A stretch of 17,084 nucleotides of DNA from CAZYMF01 sp964648215 (GCA_964648215.1 CAZYMF010000099.1:1-17084), one strand, 5' to 3'; numbered from the stretch's first letter, positions 7,746 to 14,933 are shown. Numbers and translations are program-made. Notes: generated by a model not told the origin, from the sequence alone.

Positions 7746-7774
7746 TTGACTAAGTCTAGAACTTAGTCTACTTT
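7746..7774 (+). promoter_or_regulatory. Promoter with embedded palindromic operator for the Phd/VapC pair
   Basis: TTGACT (7746-7751) and TACTTT (7769-7774) are separated by exactly 17 bp and form a good sigma-70-type promoter. A perfect inverted repeat GACTAAGT-ctaga-ACTTAGTC occupies 7748-7768, spanning the -35 and the spacer, where antitoxin binding would block RNA polymerase. The -10 ends six bases before the GTG at 7781, so the transcript should start at or next to the start codon, i.e. be leaderless; no Shine-Dalgarno is present. Autorepression by the antitoxin is inferred from the family. Confidence 0.75.
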
Positions 7775-7780
7775 CTGTCC

Positions 7781-8008
7781 GTGGAAGTCAATATTCATCA
7801 AGCCAAGACGCACTTCTCGAAGCTGCTTCAACGGGTGACGGCCGGAGAGGAGGTCATCATCTCCAAGGCGGGAAAGCCGGTGGCGAAGCTGGTTCCGATC
7901 GCCGGCCGGACCCGCCGGCGGTTCGGGATGGACCAGGGGGTATTCGAGGTGCCCGACGACTTCGACGCGCCGCTTCCGAAAGACGTGCTCGACGGCTTCG
8001 AGTCGTGA
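7781..8008 (+). CDS. Phd/YefM-family antitoxin of a VapC-type module
   Basis: This 75-residue protein starts with GTG (MEVNIHQAKTHFSKLLQRVTAGEEVIISKAGKPVAKLVPI). That is the standard Phd/YefM DNA-binding N domain (about residues 1-45), with its hallmark 'A+t.ls.ll..v..GE.v.i...gkPva.l.p' pattern. The acidic tail (FEVPDDFDAPLPKDVLDGFES) is the part expected to wrap the toxin. It should neutralise the downstream PIN RNase and repress its own promoter at the adjoining palindrome. The stop codon overlaps the toxin start (GTGA at 8005-8008), so translation is coupled. Confidence 0.92.
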   Translation: MEVNIHQAKTHFSKLLQRVTAGEEVIISKAGKPVAKLVPIAGRTRRRFGMDQGVFEVPDDFDAPLPKDVLDGFES

Positions 8009-8397
8009 AGTTCCTGATCGACACCCATTGCTGGCTGTGGTTGCAGGCCAGCCCCGAGCGGTTGTCGCCCGAGGTGCTGTCGCTGCTGGAGAACCCGGGC
8101 AACGATCTGTTCCTGTCGGCGGCCAGCTCCTGGGAGATTGCGATCAAATGCGCGCTCGGCAAGCTGCCGCTCCCCGAGCCGCCTGCTCGCTACGTGCCGC
8201 GCCGCATGACGGCCAGCGGCAGCCGGGGCCTTGCCGTCGAGCATGCCCATACCCTTCGAGTCGCCGAGCTTCCGCCGCACCACCGGGATCCCTTCGATCG
8301 CCTGCTGGTTGCCCAGGCGCAAATCGAGAAGCTGGTGCTGGTCACCGTCGATCGACAGTTCGAGAGATACGACGTCGAGCTACGCTTCGCGCGTTGA
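8005..8397 (+). CDS. vapC: VapC-type PIN-domain ribonuclease toxin
   Basis: The product is a 130-residue PIN-domain endoribonuclease, the toxic half of the module. Metal-binding acidic residues are visible at Asp6 (FLIDTHCWLW), Glu44 (AASSWEIAIK), Asp95 (HHRDPFDRLLVAQA) and Asp116 (LVTVDRQF). These are the canonical quartet, so the enzyme looks intact. It starts with GTG overlapping the antitoxin stop codon. A second, truncated copy of its last 166 bp lies at 12536-12701. Targets are unknown; VapC toxins usually cleave tRNA or rRNA. Confidence 0.93.
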   Translation: MKFLIDTHCWLWLQASPERLSPEVLSLLENPGNDLFLSAASSWEIAIKCALGKLPLPEPPARYVPRRMTASGSRGLAVEHAHTLRVAELPPHHRDPFDRLLVAQAQIEKLVLVTVDRQFERYDVELRFAR

Positions 8398-8618
8398 CCG
8401 CGCGGGACCGTCAGGACGTGATCCTCCAGTTGGCCGACTCCGGAGAACCCAAGGCATCCCACGGTCCGCGGAAAACCCCGGGGCGGTTCACTCCAGCCCC
8501 AGTCTCTTCGCACACGTCGCGTTGCCACACGATGGAGGCGAGCGTGGCGCGATGCGCGTTCTCGGTAGGGTGTGGCCGCCCCGCGGATGAGATACCATCG
8601 AGCAGGAGGTGGCCGGCA

Positions 8619-10796
8619 ATGAGTGAACTCGGTGACGACGAACTCCGCCTCGAAGCCGTGGGCGGCGAGCTCTCCATCAAACGGAACCAGCATGGCATCC
8701 CCGTGATCACGGCCGATCAGTTCCAGGACGCGTTGTACGGGCTGGGTTTCGTCCAGGCCCACGACCGGGGCATGCAGATGGAAATGACGCGTCTGGCGAC
8801 CAGGGGCCGGCTGTCCGAGCACCTCCCGCCCTCGGACAATCTGGTCGCACTGGACATCGCGCTCCGGCGCTACGACCTGTGGGGATGTGCGCGTCGCGAG
8901 GGAGACAAGCTCGAGGGCGAGATCCTGAACGAAGCGCTGGCCTTCTGCCGCGGGATCAACGACCAGTTCGCAAACAACCCCCCGCAGGAGTTCGCGCTGA
9001 TCGACTACCGGCCGGAACCGTGGACGCCGGCGGACTGCCTGGCCGTGGCCAAGATCGTGGCGCTCGTCGACATGGACGAAACGCAGGCCTGGATCAAGAA
9101 GGTCATCGTGCAAATGATCCAGAACGGCGTCTCCGTCGACATGCTGAAAGAGCTGTTCGTGTACATGAGCGAGACGCCGGGCCCCGAGTACCTGGCGATC
9201 CTGAAACAGGTGAAGATGCCCGAGCCGTACGTGCCGGCGACGGTGCCGTGGGCGGCCCTTCCCCGCTTGCGTACCAGCAGCCATTGGATGGTGTCGGGCC
9301 GCAGGACCATCACCGGCAAGCCCATTCTCGCCGGCAGCCCGGAGTTGGATTCGGCGCGGCTCCCCGCCATCTGGCAAGAGGTCCTGCTCCGGATCGGCGA
9401 TTTCTATTGCATGGGCGTCTTCACGCCGGGCCTACCCGTTCCAGCGCTGGGCAGAACCAACACCCTCTCCTGGAGCGCCACGTACGCTTGCATGGATGTG
9501 ATGGACTACTTCATCGAGGACGTGCAGGACGGCAGATACCGCCGGGGCGACGGGTGGGTCCCGCTCGCGGCGCGGGACGAAGTGATCGCGGTCAAGGATG
9601 GCGCACCGCGCGCGGTGCGGTTCTACGAGACCGAGCACGGCGTGCTGGACGGCGATTCCCGGGAGGACGGGTACTACCTGTCGCTGGCCATGTCGATGCG
9701 GGACACGGGGGCGCAGGTTCTGTCGAACTTCACCCGGGCCTACCGCAGCGCCACCGCGGCCGAGGCCATGGACCATCTCTCGCGGGTGGACTGCATGGCC
9801 TTCAACTGGGGCCTCGCCGACAGCGCCGGAAACATCGGCTACCAGATGAGCGGCCGCTGTCCGATCCGACCACCGGGCTGGCGCGGGTTTCTCCCGCTGC
9901 CGGGATGGGACGCGGCCTATGACTGGCAGGGGTACTACGGACCGGAAAAACATCCGCGCCTGCTCAACCCCGACAGCGGCTACTTCATGACCTCCAACCA
10001 GGACCTCAACCACCTCTCGGACGTGCACATCCAGAGCATGCCGATGGCCGACGACCGGGCCGAGCGAATCTCGGAGCTCCTGGCGGCCCGCGCGGATCAC
10101 ACGGTCGAGGGCATGATGGCGATGCAGTACGACGTGTACGGCAAACACGCCGAGCGCATCATGCCCCTCGTTCGCCCGCTGCTGCCGGACACCGCCAACG
10201 GCAGGCTGCTCGCGGGCTGGGACCTGCGCTACTCGTCGGACTCTCTCGGGGCGAGCCTGTTCGAGGCCGTCTATACCGAGCTGATCGAGACGGTCTTCGG
10301 CGACCACGGGGTGGGCCGCGCGGTGATCGAGTTCATTCTCGGCAATTCGGAACTGTTCAACCTGTACTACGGGCAGTTCGACCGCGTGCTGCACCACGCC
10401 GACTCGCTGTGGTTCGGGGGCAAGCCGCGGGAGGCGCTCTTCCGCGAGGCGATTGCGCGCGGCCTGGCGGTGGAGCCGGCGCCGTACGGCAGCACGCGCC
10501 GGGTGATGATGAAGCACATCGTCTACGGGGACATCGCCCCCCAGTACAACTACGGCCCCATCGAGATCATCGGCGCTCGCGGCACGGTGTCGCAGGGTGC
10601 CATCTTCAAGGCTCCGGGCGGGCGCATCGGCACCTTCTCCCCGACGATCAGGTTCGTCGCCGACCTCTCGGGAGACCGCTACTACTCGTGCCTGGCCGGC
10701 GGTCCCTGCGAGCAGCCCGCGTCGAAGTGGTACACCTCAGGCGTGGAGGATTGGATACGCGGCCGCTACAATCTCATCGAGCCCCGGATGGAGTAG
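8619..10796 (+). CDS. Penicillin-acylase-family (S45) Ntn-hydrolase, apparently cytoplasmic
   Basis: This 725-residue protein belongs to the S45 amidohydrolases, which self-cleave to expose an N-terminal Ser. The N-terminal part has HGIPVITADQFQDALYGLGFVQAHDRGMQMEMTRLATRGRLSE (residues 25-67), the typical alpha-chain signature. The predicted nucleophile is Ser220 in RTSSHWMVSGRRTITGKPILAGSPEL (family form SNNW.VSG.RT.SGKPLLA.DPHL). Further family blocks are PGLPVPALGRTNTLSWSAT...DVMDYFIED and DCMAFNWGLADSAGNIGYQMSG. The ATG at 8619 has AGGAGGT (8604-8610) at ideal spacing. Known S45 acylases are usually exported, yet no signal peptide is seen here. Possible substrates include beta-lactams, acyl-homoserine lactones or other N-acyl amides; the sequence does not decide. 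The 221-bp gap before it shows no clear feature beyond the ribosome-binding site. Confidence 0.88.
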   Translation: MSELGDDELRLEAVGGELSIKRNQHGIPVITADQFQDALYGLGFVQAHDRGMQMEMTRLATRGRLSEHLPPSDNLVALDIALRRYDLWGCARREGDKLEGEILNEALAFCRGINDQFANNPPQEFALIDYRPEPWTPADCLAVAKIVALVDMDETQAWIKKVIVQMIQNGVSVDMLKELFVYMSETPGPEYLAILKQVKMPEPYVPATVPWAALPRLRTSSHWMVSGRRTITGKPILAGSPELDSARLPAIWQEVLLRIGDFYCMGVFTPGLPVPALGRTNTLSWSATYACMDVMDYFIEDVQDGRYRRGDGWVPLAARDEVIAVKDGAPRAVRFYETEHGVLDGDSREDGYYLSLAMSMRDTGAQVLSNFTRAYRSATAAEAMDHLSRVDCMAFNWGLADSAGNIGYQMSGRCPIRPPGWRGFLPLPGWDAAYDWQGYYGPEKHPRLLNPDSGYFMTSNQDLNHLSDVHIQSMPMADDRAERISELLAARADHTVEGMMAMQYDVYGKHAERIMPLVRPLLPDTANGRLLAGWDLRYSSDSLGASLFEAVYTELIETVFGDHGVGRAVIEFILGNSELFNLYYGQFDRVLHHADSLWFGGKPREALFREAIARGLAVEPAPYGSTRRVMMKHIVYGDIAPQYNYGPIEIIGARGTVSQGAIFKAPGGRIGTFSPTIRFVADLSGDRYYSCLAGGPCEQPASKWYTSGVEDWIRGRYNLIEPRME

Positions 10797-10904
10797 GATG
10801 TGGGTGCGCCTTCGAGCTGAGCGAGGCGGCGTGAGATAGTCCGTCTTCGTCGAACGAGAGCTCCAAGTTGGAACCAAACCACCCCGTCTGGGGCTCAACG
10901 ATCG

Positions 10905-11405
10905 CTAGTCGAATAGGGCCGCGACTGTTTGCATGGGCAGAAAGAGGCGAGTGGGTCGTTCGGGGAAAGGCATGAAGTTGAAGTGTTTGTAGAACCGGAT
11001 CGCGTTGGCGTCGATGGCATCGACAACCACGGCAACAGCCGCGATCTGCGACGATTGGGTGAGGGAGCGGTGCAGGGCATCCATGAGCAGGAACTCGCCA
11101 AAGCCCTGCCCTGCGTGTCGCTGGTCCACGGCGAGACGCCCGAGAAGAGTCACCGGGACATTTGGGTAGGAGGGAAGTCTTCTGGCCGTGTCTGGCGGCA
11201 GGTCCGAGAGGTCGATGGCGAACGACGAAAGCGTGTAATAGCCGAGGATGATCTCTTCGCCGGGGCCGGGAACGAGGACGAACGGAGCTGCGATGTATCG
11301 CCGCGCATCCTGACGGGCGCGCTCCTTCAGGTACTGGTCAAGGCTGGGATTGCCGCACGAAAACGCCGCGCGATCGTGCCGCTTACCAAGCGGTTCAACG
11401 AGCAT
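10905..11405 (-). CDS. GNAT-family acetyltransferase toxin (TacT/AtaT-like)
   Basis: This 166-residue GNAT protein resembles toxins that acetylate aminoacyl-tRNA and stop translation. Features are the N-terminal FSCGNPSLDQYLKERARQDARR (residues 15-36), typical of toxin GNATs; GYYTLSSFAI (55-64); the acetyl-CoA pyrophosphate loop RLAVDQRHAGQGFGEFLL (90-107, Q-R-H-A-G-Q-G-F-G); and RFYKHFNFMPFP with Tyr139 at the position of the TacT catalytic tyrosine. Its start overlaps the 3' end of the upstream RHH antitoxin by 11 bp, the normal order for this class. The amino acid specificity cannot be read from sequence. Confidence 0.92.
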   Translation of the reverse strand: MLVEPLGKRHDRAAFSCGNPSLDQYLKERARQDARRYIAAPFVLVPGPGEEIILGYYTLSSFAIDLSDLPPDTARRLPSYPNVPVTLLGRLAVDQRHAGQGFGEFLLMDALHRSLTQSSQIAAVAVVVDAIDANAIRFYKHFNFMPFPERPTRLFLPMQTVAALFD

Positions 11406-11703
11406 TCACAGCGCGTCGCTTATAGCGCTGGGCGCCCTTGCGCAGGCGCGGCCCCGGCGCCGGGGCTTTGAGAAGCGCGGCGACGAACGCCTCGCGGTCG
11501 CGCAAGCTCAACGTCATCGCCTCATGCTCGCGCAGAGTTCGGGTTGCGGCCTCCTGGGCCGACGTGACGACGAAATCGGTTAGGGATCGGCCCGTGAGTG
11601 CGGCGGCCCTGAGCAGGATAGACTTCTGCTCGGGCGTGAGCCGGGCTTCGAAGCGTGCGGCCTTATGGCTCTCACGACCGGTCTTTGTTTCCGAGGAACG
11701 CAT
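11395..11703 (-). CDS. DUF1778-type ribbon-helix-helix antitoxin (TacA-like)
   Basis: This 102-residue protein precedes and overlaps the GNAT toxin. Residues about 16-50 (AARFEARLTPEQKSILLRAAALTGRSLTDFVVTSA) are a typical DUF1778 ribbon-helix-helix DNA-binding domain. The C-terminal part (EHEAMTLSLRDREAFVAALLKAP) is the toxin-binding segment, and a basic tail (RLRKGAQRYKRRAVNAR) ends the protein. The ATG at 11703 has an AAGGGG Shine-Dalgarno about nine bases upstream. It should neutralise the acetyltransferase and repress the operon at the palindrome just upstream. Confidence 0.92.
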   Translation of the reverse strand: MRSSETKTGRESHKAARFEARLTPEQKSILLRAAALTGRSLTDFVVTSAQEAATRTLREHEAMTLSLRDREAFVAALLKAPAPGPRLRKGAQRYKRRAVNAR

Positions 11704-11726
11704 GGGTTCAATCCCCTTATGAATCC

Positions 11727-11755
11727 AGTGTACGGGTGATTTCCGTACGCGTCAA
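11727..11755 (-). promoter_or_regulatory. Promoter with embedded palindromic operator for the RHH-GNAT pair
   Basis: Read on the minus strand, TTGACG (11755-11750) and TACACT (11732-11727) are separated by 17 bp. The inverted repeat GTACGG/CCGTAC (11730-11735 and 11743-11748, 7-bp spacer) fills the spacer and touches the -10. The ATG of the antitoxin lies 23 bp downstream of the -10, leaving room for a short leader with the AAGGGG ribosome-binding site. Autoregulation by the antitoxin or the complex is inferred from the family. Confidence 0.7.
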
Positions 11756-11846
11756 GAAATTCGCTGGCCCGCGTTCAAGCGCGGGCTGCCTAACGGCTTC
11801 TTCGGGGTTCGCCGCTACCGTGGGTCGGTGTCGGCGTTCGTGAACG

Positions 11847-12301
11847 AAGGCGATCCGGTCATTCGTTTCCGATGGCACCTGCGGAGAGGTGATGGCGGGC
11901 CTGCAGACAACGAACAACTGCAACGGCACGATGGCCTGCAACGGATCGGGGACGTATGCGCTGGCCAACGGCCAGAGTTGCAGCACGGGCAGCGAATGCG
12001 GCAGCGGCATGTGTAGCAGCGGCGTGTGCGGGCTGAGCAACGGGGGGCCACCTGCACCAGCGACGGCCAGTGCGCCAGCAACGTCTGCAGCAGCACGTGT
12101 GAGGGCGATTGCGATTGGAATGGTCACGTAACTGTAGACGAACTGGTGCAGGGCGTCGACATCACGCTCGGCACGGAAGCCCTCGACCAGTGCAGCGCGT
12201 TCGACTGCAACGGCACGGAAGCCGTGACCGTCGACTGTCTCGTCAAGGCGGTGAACAACGCCCTGATGGGCTGCTTGCGGAGGTGTGCAGATTCCGAATG
12301 A
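11847..12301 (+). pseudogene. Remnant of a cysteine-rich, dockerin-like secreted protein (frameshifted)
   Basis: Two plus-strand frames together form one recognisable protein end. The first (to about 12047) reads SDGTCGEVMAGLQTTNNCNGTMACNGSGTYALANGQSCSTGSECGSGMCSSGVCGLSNGG. The second continues with ATCTSDGQCASNVCSSTCEGDCDWNGHVTVDELVQGVDITLG...FDCNGTEAVTVDCLVKAVNNALMGC. The join falls in a run of six G (12042-12047); a seventh G restores one frame, so this is a -1 frameshift. The end is a pair of EF-hand/dockerin-like calcium loops; the second is degenerate (Cys for the usual Asp and Glu). No start codon or signal peptide is present, so the 5' part of the gene is missing as well. Proteins with such ends are normally exported. 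Confidence 0.65.
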
Positions 12302-12535
12302 AGCGGAACACTGATCCCGGCGGTGGGTCTTACCCGAATGAAGAAGCAAAGGAGGGGTCGGTCCTTCAGGTGAGAAAGAGGCTGTTGTCGATGCGCGGCG
12401 TTGGTCTAGGGTGGACCCCAGCAAAGCAATCACGTGCATCGATCGCGCCCCGACGAGCCGGGAGCAACGGCGAAGCGCGCCTACGAAACGCCTGATTCTA
12501 GTTTCCAGGGCTGAACACCCCTCGGCTGCCAAACG
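12302..12535. other. Intergenic stretch between the two gene remnants
   Basis: These 234 bp have no gene I can support, no insertion-sequence ends and no clear hairpin. The right boundary (12535/12536) is where identity with the intact vapC begins, so it is a rearrangement junction. Confidence 0.4.
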
Positions 12536-12701
12536 TGCCGTCGAGCATGCCCATACCCTTCGAGTCGCCGAGCTTCCGCCGCGCCACCGCGATCCCTTCG
12601 ATCGCCTGTTGGTCGCCCAGGCGCAAATCGAGAAGCTCGTGCTGGTCACCGTCGATCGCCAGTTCGAGAAGTACGACGTCGAGCTACGCTTCGCGCGTTG
12701 A
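12536..12701 (+). pseudogene. 3' fragment of a second vapC (PIN toxin) copy
   Basis: These 166 bp align without gaps to the last 166 bp of the intact vapC (8232-8397, offset 4304 bp), with 8 mismatches (about 95% identity). They encode AVEHAHTLRVAELPPRHRDPFDRLLVAQ...FEKYDVELRFAR with the stop codon kept. Of the seven changed codons, five are silent and two are conservative (His to Arg, Arg to Lys), a pattern left by selection on a working protein before truncation. The first 75 residues, with Asp6 and Glu44, are absent, so the fragment cannot be an active nuclease. No antitoxin remnant precedes it. Confidence 0.88.
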
Positions 12702-12717
12702 TCGAGGGGCCCTCGAT
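12701..12717. repeat. Perfect 17-bp palindrome after the vapC fragment
   Basis: ATCGAGGG-g-CCCTCGAT starts at the last base of the vapC fragment stop codon. The intact vapC is not followed by this sequence. With a single central base it cannot fold as a normal hairpin loop without opening some pairs, and no T-run follows, so it is more likely a protein-binding or junction sequence than a terminator. Confidence 0.45.
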
Positions 12718-12849
12718 GGACAGCGCCGATACGGAACCGAGGGCCATATCTCGCCGACCCGAATCCGTACCAAGGCACCGAGCCGGGCGAGGCGAGCCCG
12801 GTCGTGGTGATTCGGAGTAACCTGCTCAACGAAGCGGACGATTCGAGTT

Positions 12850-14539
12850 TCAACTCCGAATGCGTCGGAGCGTGTCCGCAAGAGCCTGCTTGCTGCGGTC
12901 CAGACTCGCGTGGTCGATGCGCCCGTGCACGTCACCCTGCTCGGCCGCCGCCACCGCGCGCTCGTACCACGGCTGCGCCTCCTCGTATCGGCCCGTCTGA
13001 GACAGACAGTAACCGATCTGGTGCAGGCTCGTCCCCAGACTCGCGTGGTCGATGCGCCCGTGCACGTCACCCTGCTCGGCCGCCGCCACCGCGCGCTCGT
13101 ACCACGGCAACGCGTCGGTGAAGCGCCCAATCTGGGATAGAGCGAACCCTACAGAGTGTTGGGCGCCTGCTTCCGCCACCCCCCCGCCGGCGAAGCCATC
13201 CCAGGCATCGGGCTCCAGCGCGAAGGAGAGCAACCTGAGCGTCGCGTCGGCGCTGGCTGGATGATCGATGGCCTCCCGCACGGCTGCTCTGAAATGCGTC
13301 GCCAACGCTTCGCGCACGCCGCTCAACGCGCCCGCCGGCATCGCTGCCACCTGCTCGCGCACGAAGCGGCGCCAGAGCCCGTGCATGCGCAGGGGATCGT
13401 CGCCCTGCAGGACGAACAGATCGGCGCACGCGTTCACGGCGCGGTCGAATGCACCGGCGGACCACCCGACAGACTCCGTCAGCACCGACCGGAGCAGCTC
13501 GCCCGGAATGCGGTCCGCCTGAAAGAAGGTTGCCGCCGCCAGCAGCAGACGGGCCTCGTCGTCGAGGACCGCCCACGGCCGCGCGAAGCTCTCCCGGGCT
13601 TCGTCGGCCAGGTCCGGAGTCGGCGCCGCGGCGCGACCGTGTCCGGCGGCGTGCGCCAGGCTTCTCGCCGCCGGCACCAGCTGGACCGGAAGGCCGCCGC
13701 TCTGCTGCACGATCGTCGCCCCGTAGCGCTGCGCCAGCTCCGGGCTGCTCAGCTCCGCGACCAGCAAGCGCGCCGCCGCATCCGAGAGCGGCGGCACCGG
13801 GATCTTGCTCCAGCGCTGATCCCAACGCTCCCAGGTAGTCGTGACGATCACGTGACACGGCATGCCATGAGGCGGCAGCCACGGTTCCAGATCATTCGGG
13901 TTCTGCGCGTTGTCGTAGATCAGCAAGCACGGCGACGCGCCGAGGGCCAGGAGGGACTGTAGGCACTGATCCTCGAGCGACAGCCCGGCCGGCAGCGGCA
14001 CGTGCAGCACGTTGCGCCCGACTTTGACGAGATCCACCGGCGGGCCGCTGCTGCCCACGTCGACGACGAACGTTCCACCCGGGTAGGCGNNNNNNNNNNN
14101 NNNNNNNNNNNNNNNNNNNNNNNNNNNNNNNNNNNNNNNNNNNNNNNNNNNNNNNNNNNNNNNNNNNNNNNNNNNNNNNNNNNNNNNNNGGCGTCGCGCC
14201 ATCGACAAGCACTGGGACGATGACCTTGTTCCCCGCTAGCGCCGACTCAAGCTCCTTCCGCACCCAGTCCTGCGGGTCGTCGAGGCGACGGATGCCGTCG
14301 GCCCCCTGCAGCGTCAGCCAGCGGCGCCCGATCAGCGCGATGACGACGGTCGACTGCTCGACCTCGTGCCGCAACCGGTCGGGCCAAGGCTCGCCTGGCT
14401 CGATGCTGCGGTGGTCGAGAAACACTTCACCCCGCGCCAAGTGGCTGAATAGCTCGCGATACAGGGTTGCAGCAACCGGGCCTGTGTCATCACTTCGATA
14501 GTTGATGAAGAGCCGTGGCACGTCGTCGCGAGGAGCCAT
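12850..14539 (-). CDS. TIR-STAND (NB-ARC-like)-TPR protein, candidate immune receptor, interrupted by an assembly gap
   Basis: A TIR domain opens the protein (residues 1-116 visible: RLFINYRSDD, VFLDHRSIEPGEPWPDRL, VVIALIGRRWLTL, DWVRKELESALAGNKVIVPVLVDGA). Glu96 is a candidate for the NAD-cleaving glutamate. After the 100-N gap comes an NB-ARC/STAND NTPase: AYPGGTFVVDVG, Walker B-like SPCLLIYDNA, sensor-like HVIVTTTWERW, the SGGLPVQL (GLPL) motif, and RMHGLWRRFVREQ, where MHG replaces MHD. Walker A must lie in the gap. The C terminus has two TPR-like units of 45 residues (IGRFTDALPWYERAVAAAEQGDVHGRIDHASL and so on). Visible codons on both sides sum to exactly 530, so the frame is open if the true gap is a multiple of three. 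Family knowledge: TIR-STAND proteins sense invaders and deplete NAD+. The gene follows higBA by 76 bp on the same strand. No strong ribosome-binding site precedes ATG 14539. Confidence 0.85.
12900..13108. repeat. Two identical 74-bp blocks, 135-bp period, in the TPR region
   Basis: The 74 bases at 12900-12973 recur without mismatch at 13035-13108. The 135-bp period equals a 45-residue TPR-type unit; the identical part encodes PWYERAVAAAEQGDVHGRIDHASL. The 61 bases between the blocks differ from the sequence after the second, so the repeat is a partly homogenised tandem unit. Confidence 0.9.
14090..14189. other. Assembly gap (100 N)
   Basis: Exactly 100 unknown bases separate the TIR domain from the NTPase domain of the same gene. 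The round number indicates a placeholder, so the true length is unknown. The missing part should include the end of the TIR domain and the Walker A loop. Confidence 0.97.
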
Positions 14540-14615
14540 GATGCGACGAGACTAACACATCGGCAGTCAATGATGCATCTCATGTGCTTCTCGTCAGCTA
14601 CACCGGAGATGCTCG

Positions 14616-14933
14616 TCACGCTGCGTTACGGCGCGGTCGCAGCTCGACCACGAGCTCGGAGTCCAGAGCGGCGGCGATGCGCCGCAGTGTCGCAAAACTC
14701 GGGCTACTGCCGCCTGCTTCCAGACGTGCGACCGCCGGCTGCGTACTGCCGATCCGGGATGCCAGCTCCGCCTGCGTCAGGCCGGCGCGCTCGCGCGCTT
14801 GCCGCACCCGTTCTGCCAATTCGAAGCCCTCCTTGGCCTGTCGGTAGCCGACGCGCCGCGCTTCGCTGTCGGCCTTCGCGCGCTTGATGCTCGTCCAACT
14901 ACGCCGTTTCTTCACTATCTTCTTCTGCGACAT
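14616..14933 (-). CDS. higA: HigA-type XRE/Cro antitoxin
   Basis: The 105-residue product has a basic N-terminal arm (MSQKKIVKKRRSWTSIKRAKADSEARR). An XRE helix-turn-helix follows at about residues 42-91 (RVRQARERAGLTQAELASRIGSTQPAVARLEAGGSSPSFATLRRIAAAL), typical of HigA antitoxins encoded downstream of their toxin. The ATG at 14933 has GAGGAG a few bases upstream and lies 35 bp inside the end of higB, so the pair is translationally coupled. A longer in-frame start at 15047 would run far into higB and is rejected. It should neutralise HigB and bind the palindrome at 15275-15296. The TIR-STAND gene starts 76 bp after its stop codon. Confidence 0.92.
   Translation of the reverse strand: MSQKKIVKKRRSWTSIKRAKADSEARRVGYRQAKEGFELAERVRQARERAGLTQAELASRIGSTQPAVARLEAGGSSPSFATLRRIAAALDSELVVELRPRRNAA

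Noticed and set aside
5707..7749. Very long open frames on both strands over hpt and ade (up to 680 codons)
   Set aside because: They are Arg/Ala-rich shadows of the purine salvage genes with no domain signal; hpt and ade have intact motifs and ribosome-binding sites.
9432..10517. 361-codon minus-strand open frame across the S45 hydrolase
   Set aside because: Antisense to conserved S45 blocks, and composition is His/Arg/Val-rich as expected for a shadow frame.
11704..12535. Insertion sequence as the cause of gene decay in this stretch
   Set aside because: No transposase fragment, terminal inverted repeats or target-site duplication was recognised.
12536..12701. Second functional PIN toxin
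   Set aside because: The N-terminal 75 residues with Asp6 and Glu44 are missing and no start codon with a ribosome-binding site leads into the frame.
12900..13108. Repeat pair considered as a CRISPR-like array
   Set aside because: Only two copies, the repeat is long and coding, and the period is a multiple of three matching a TPR unit.
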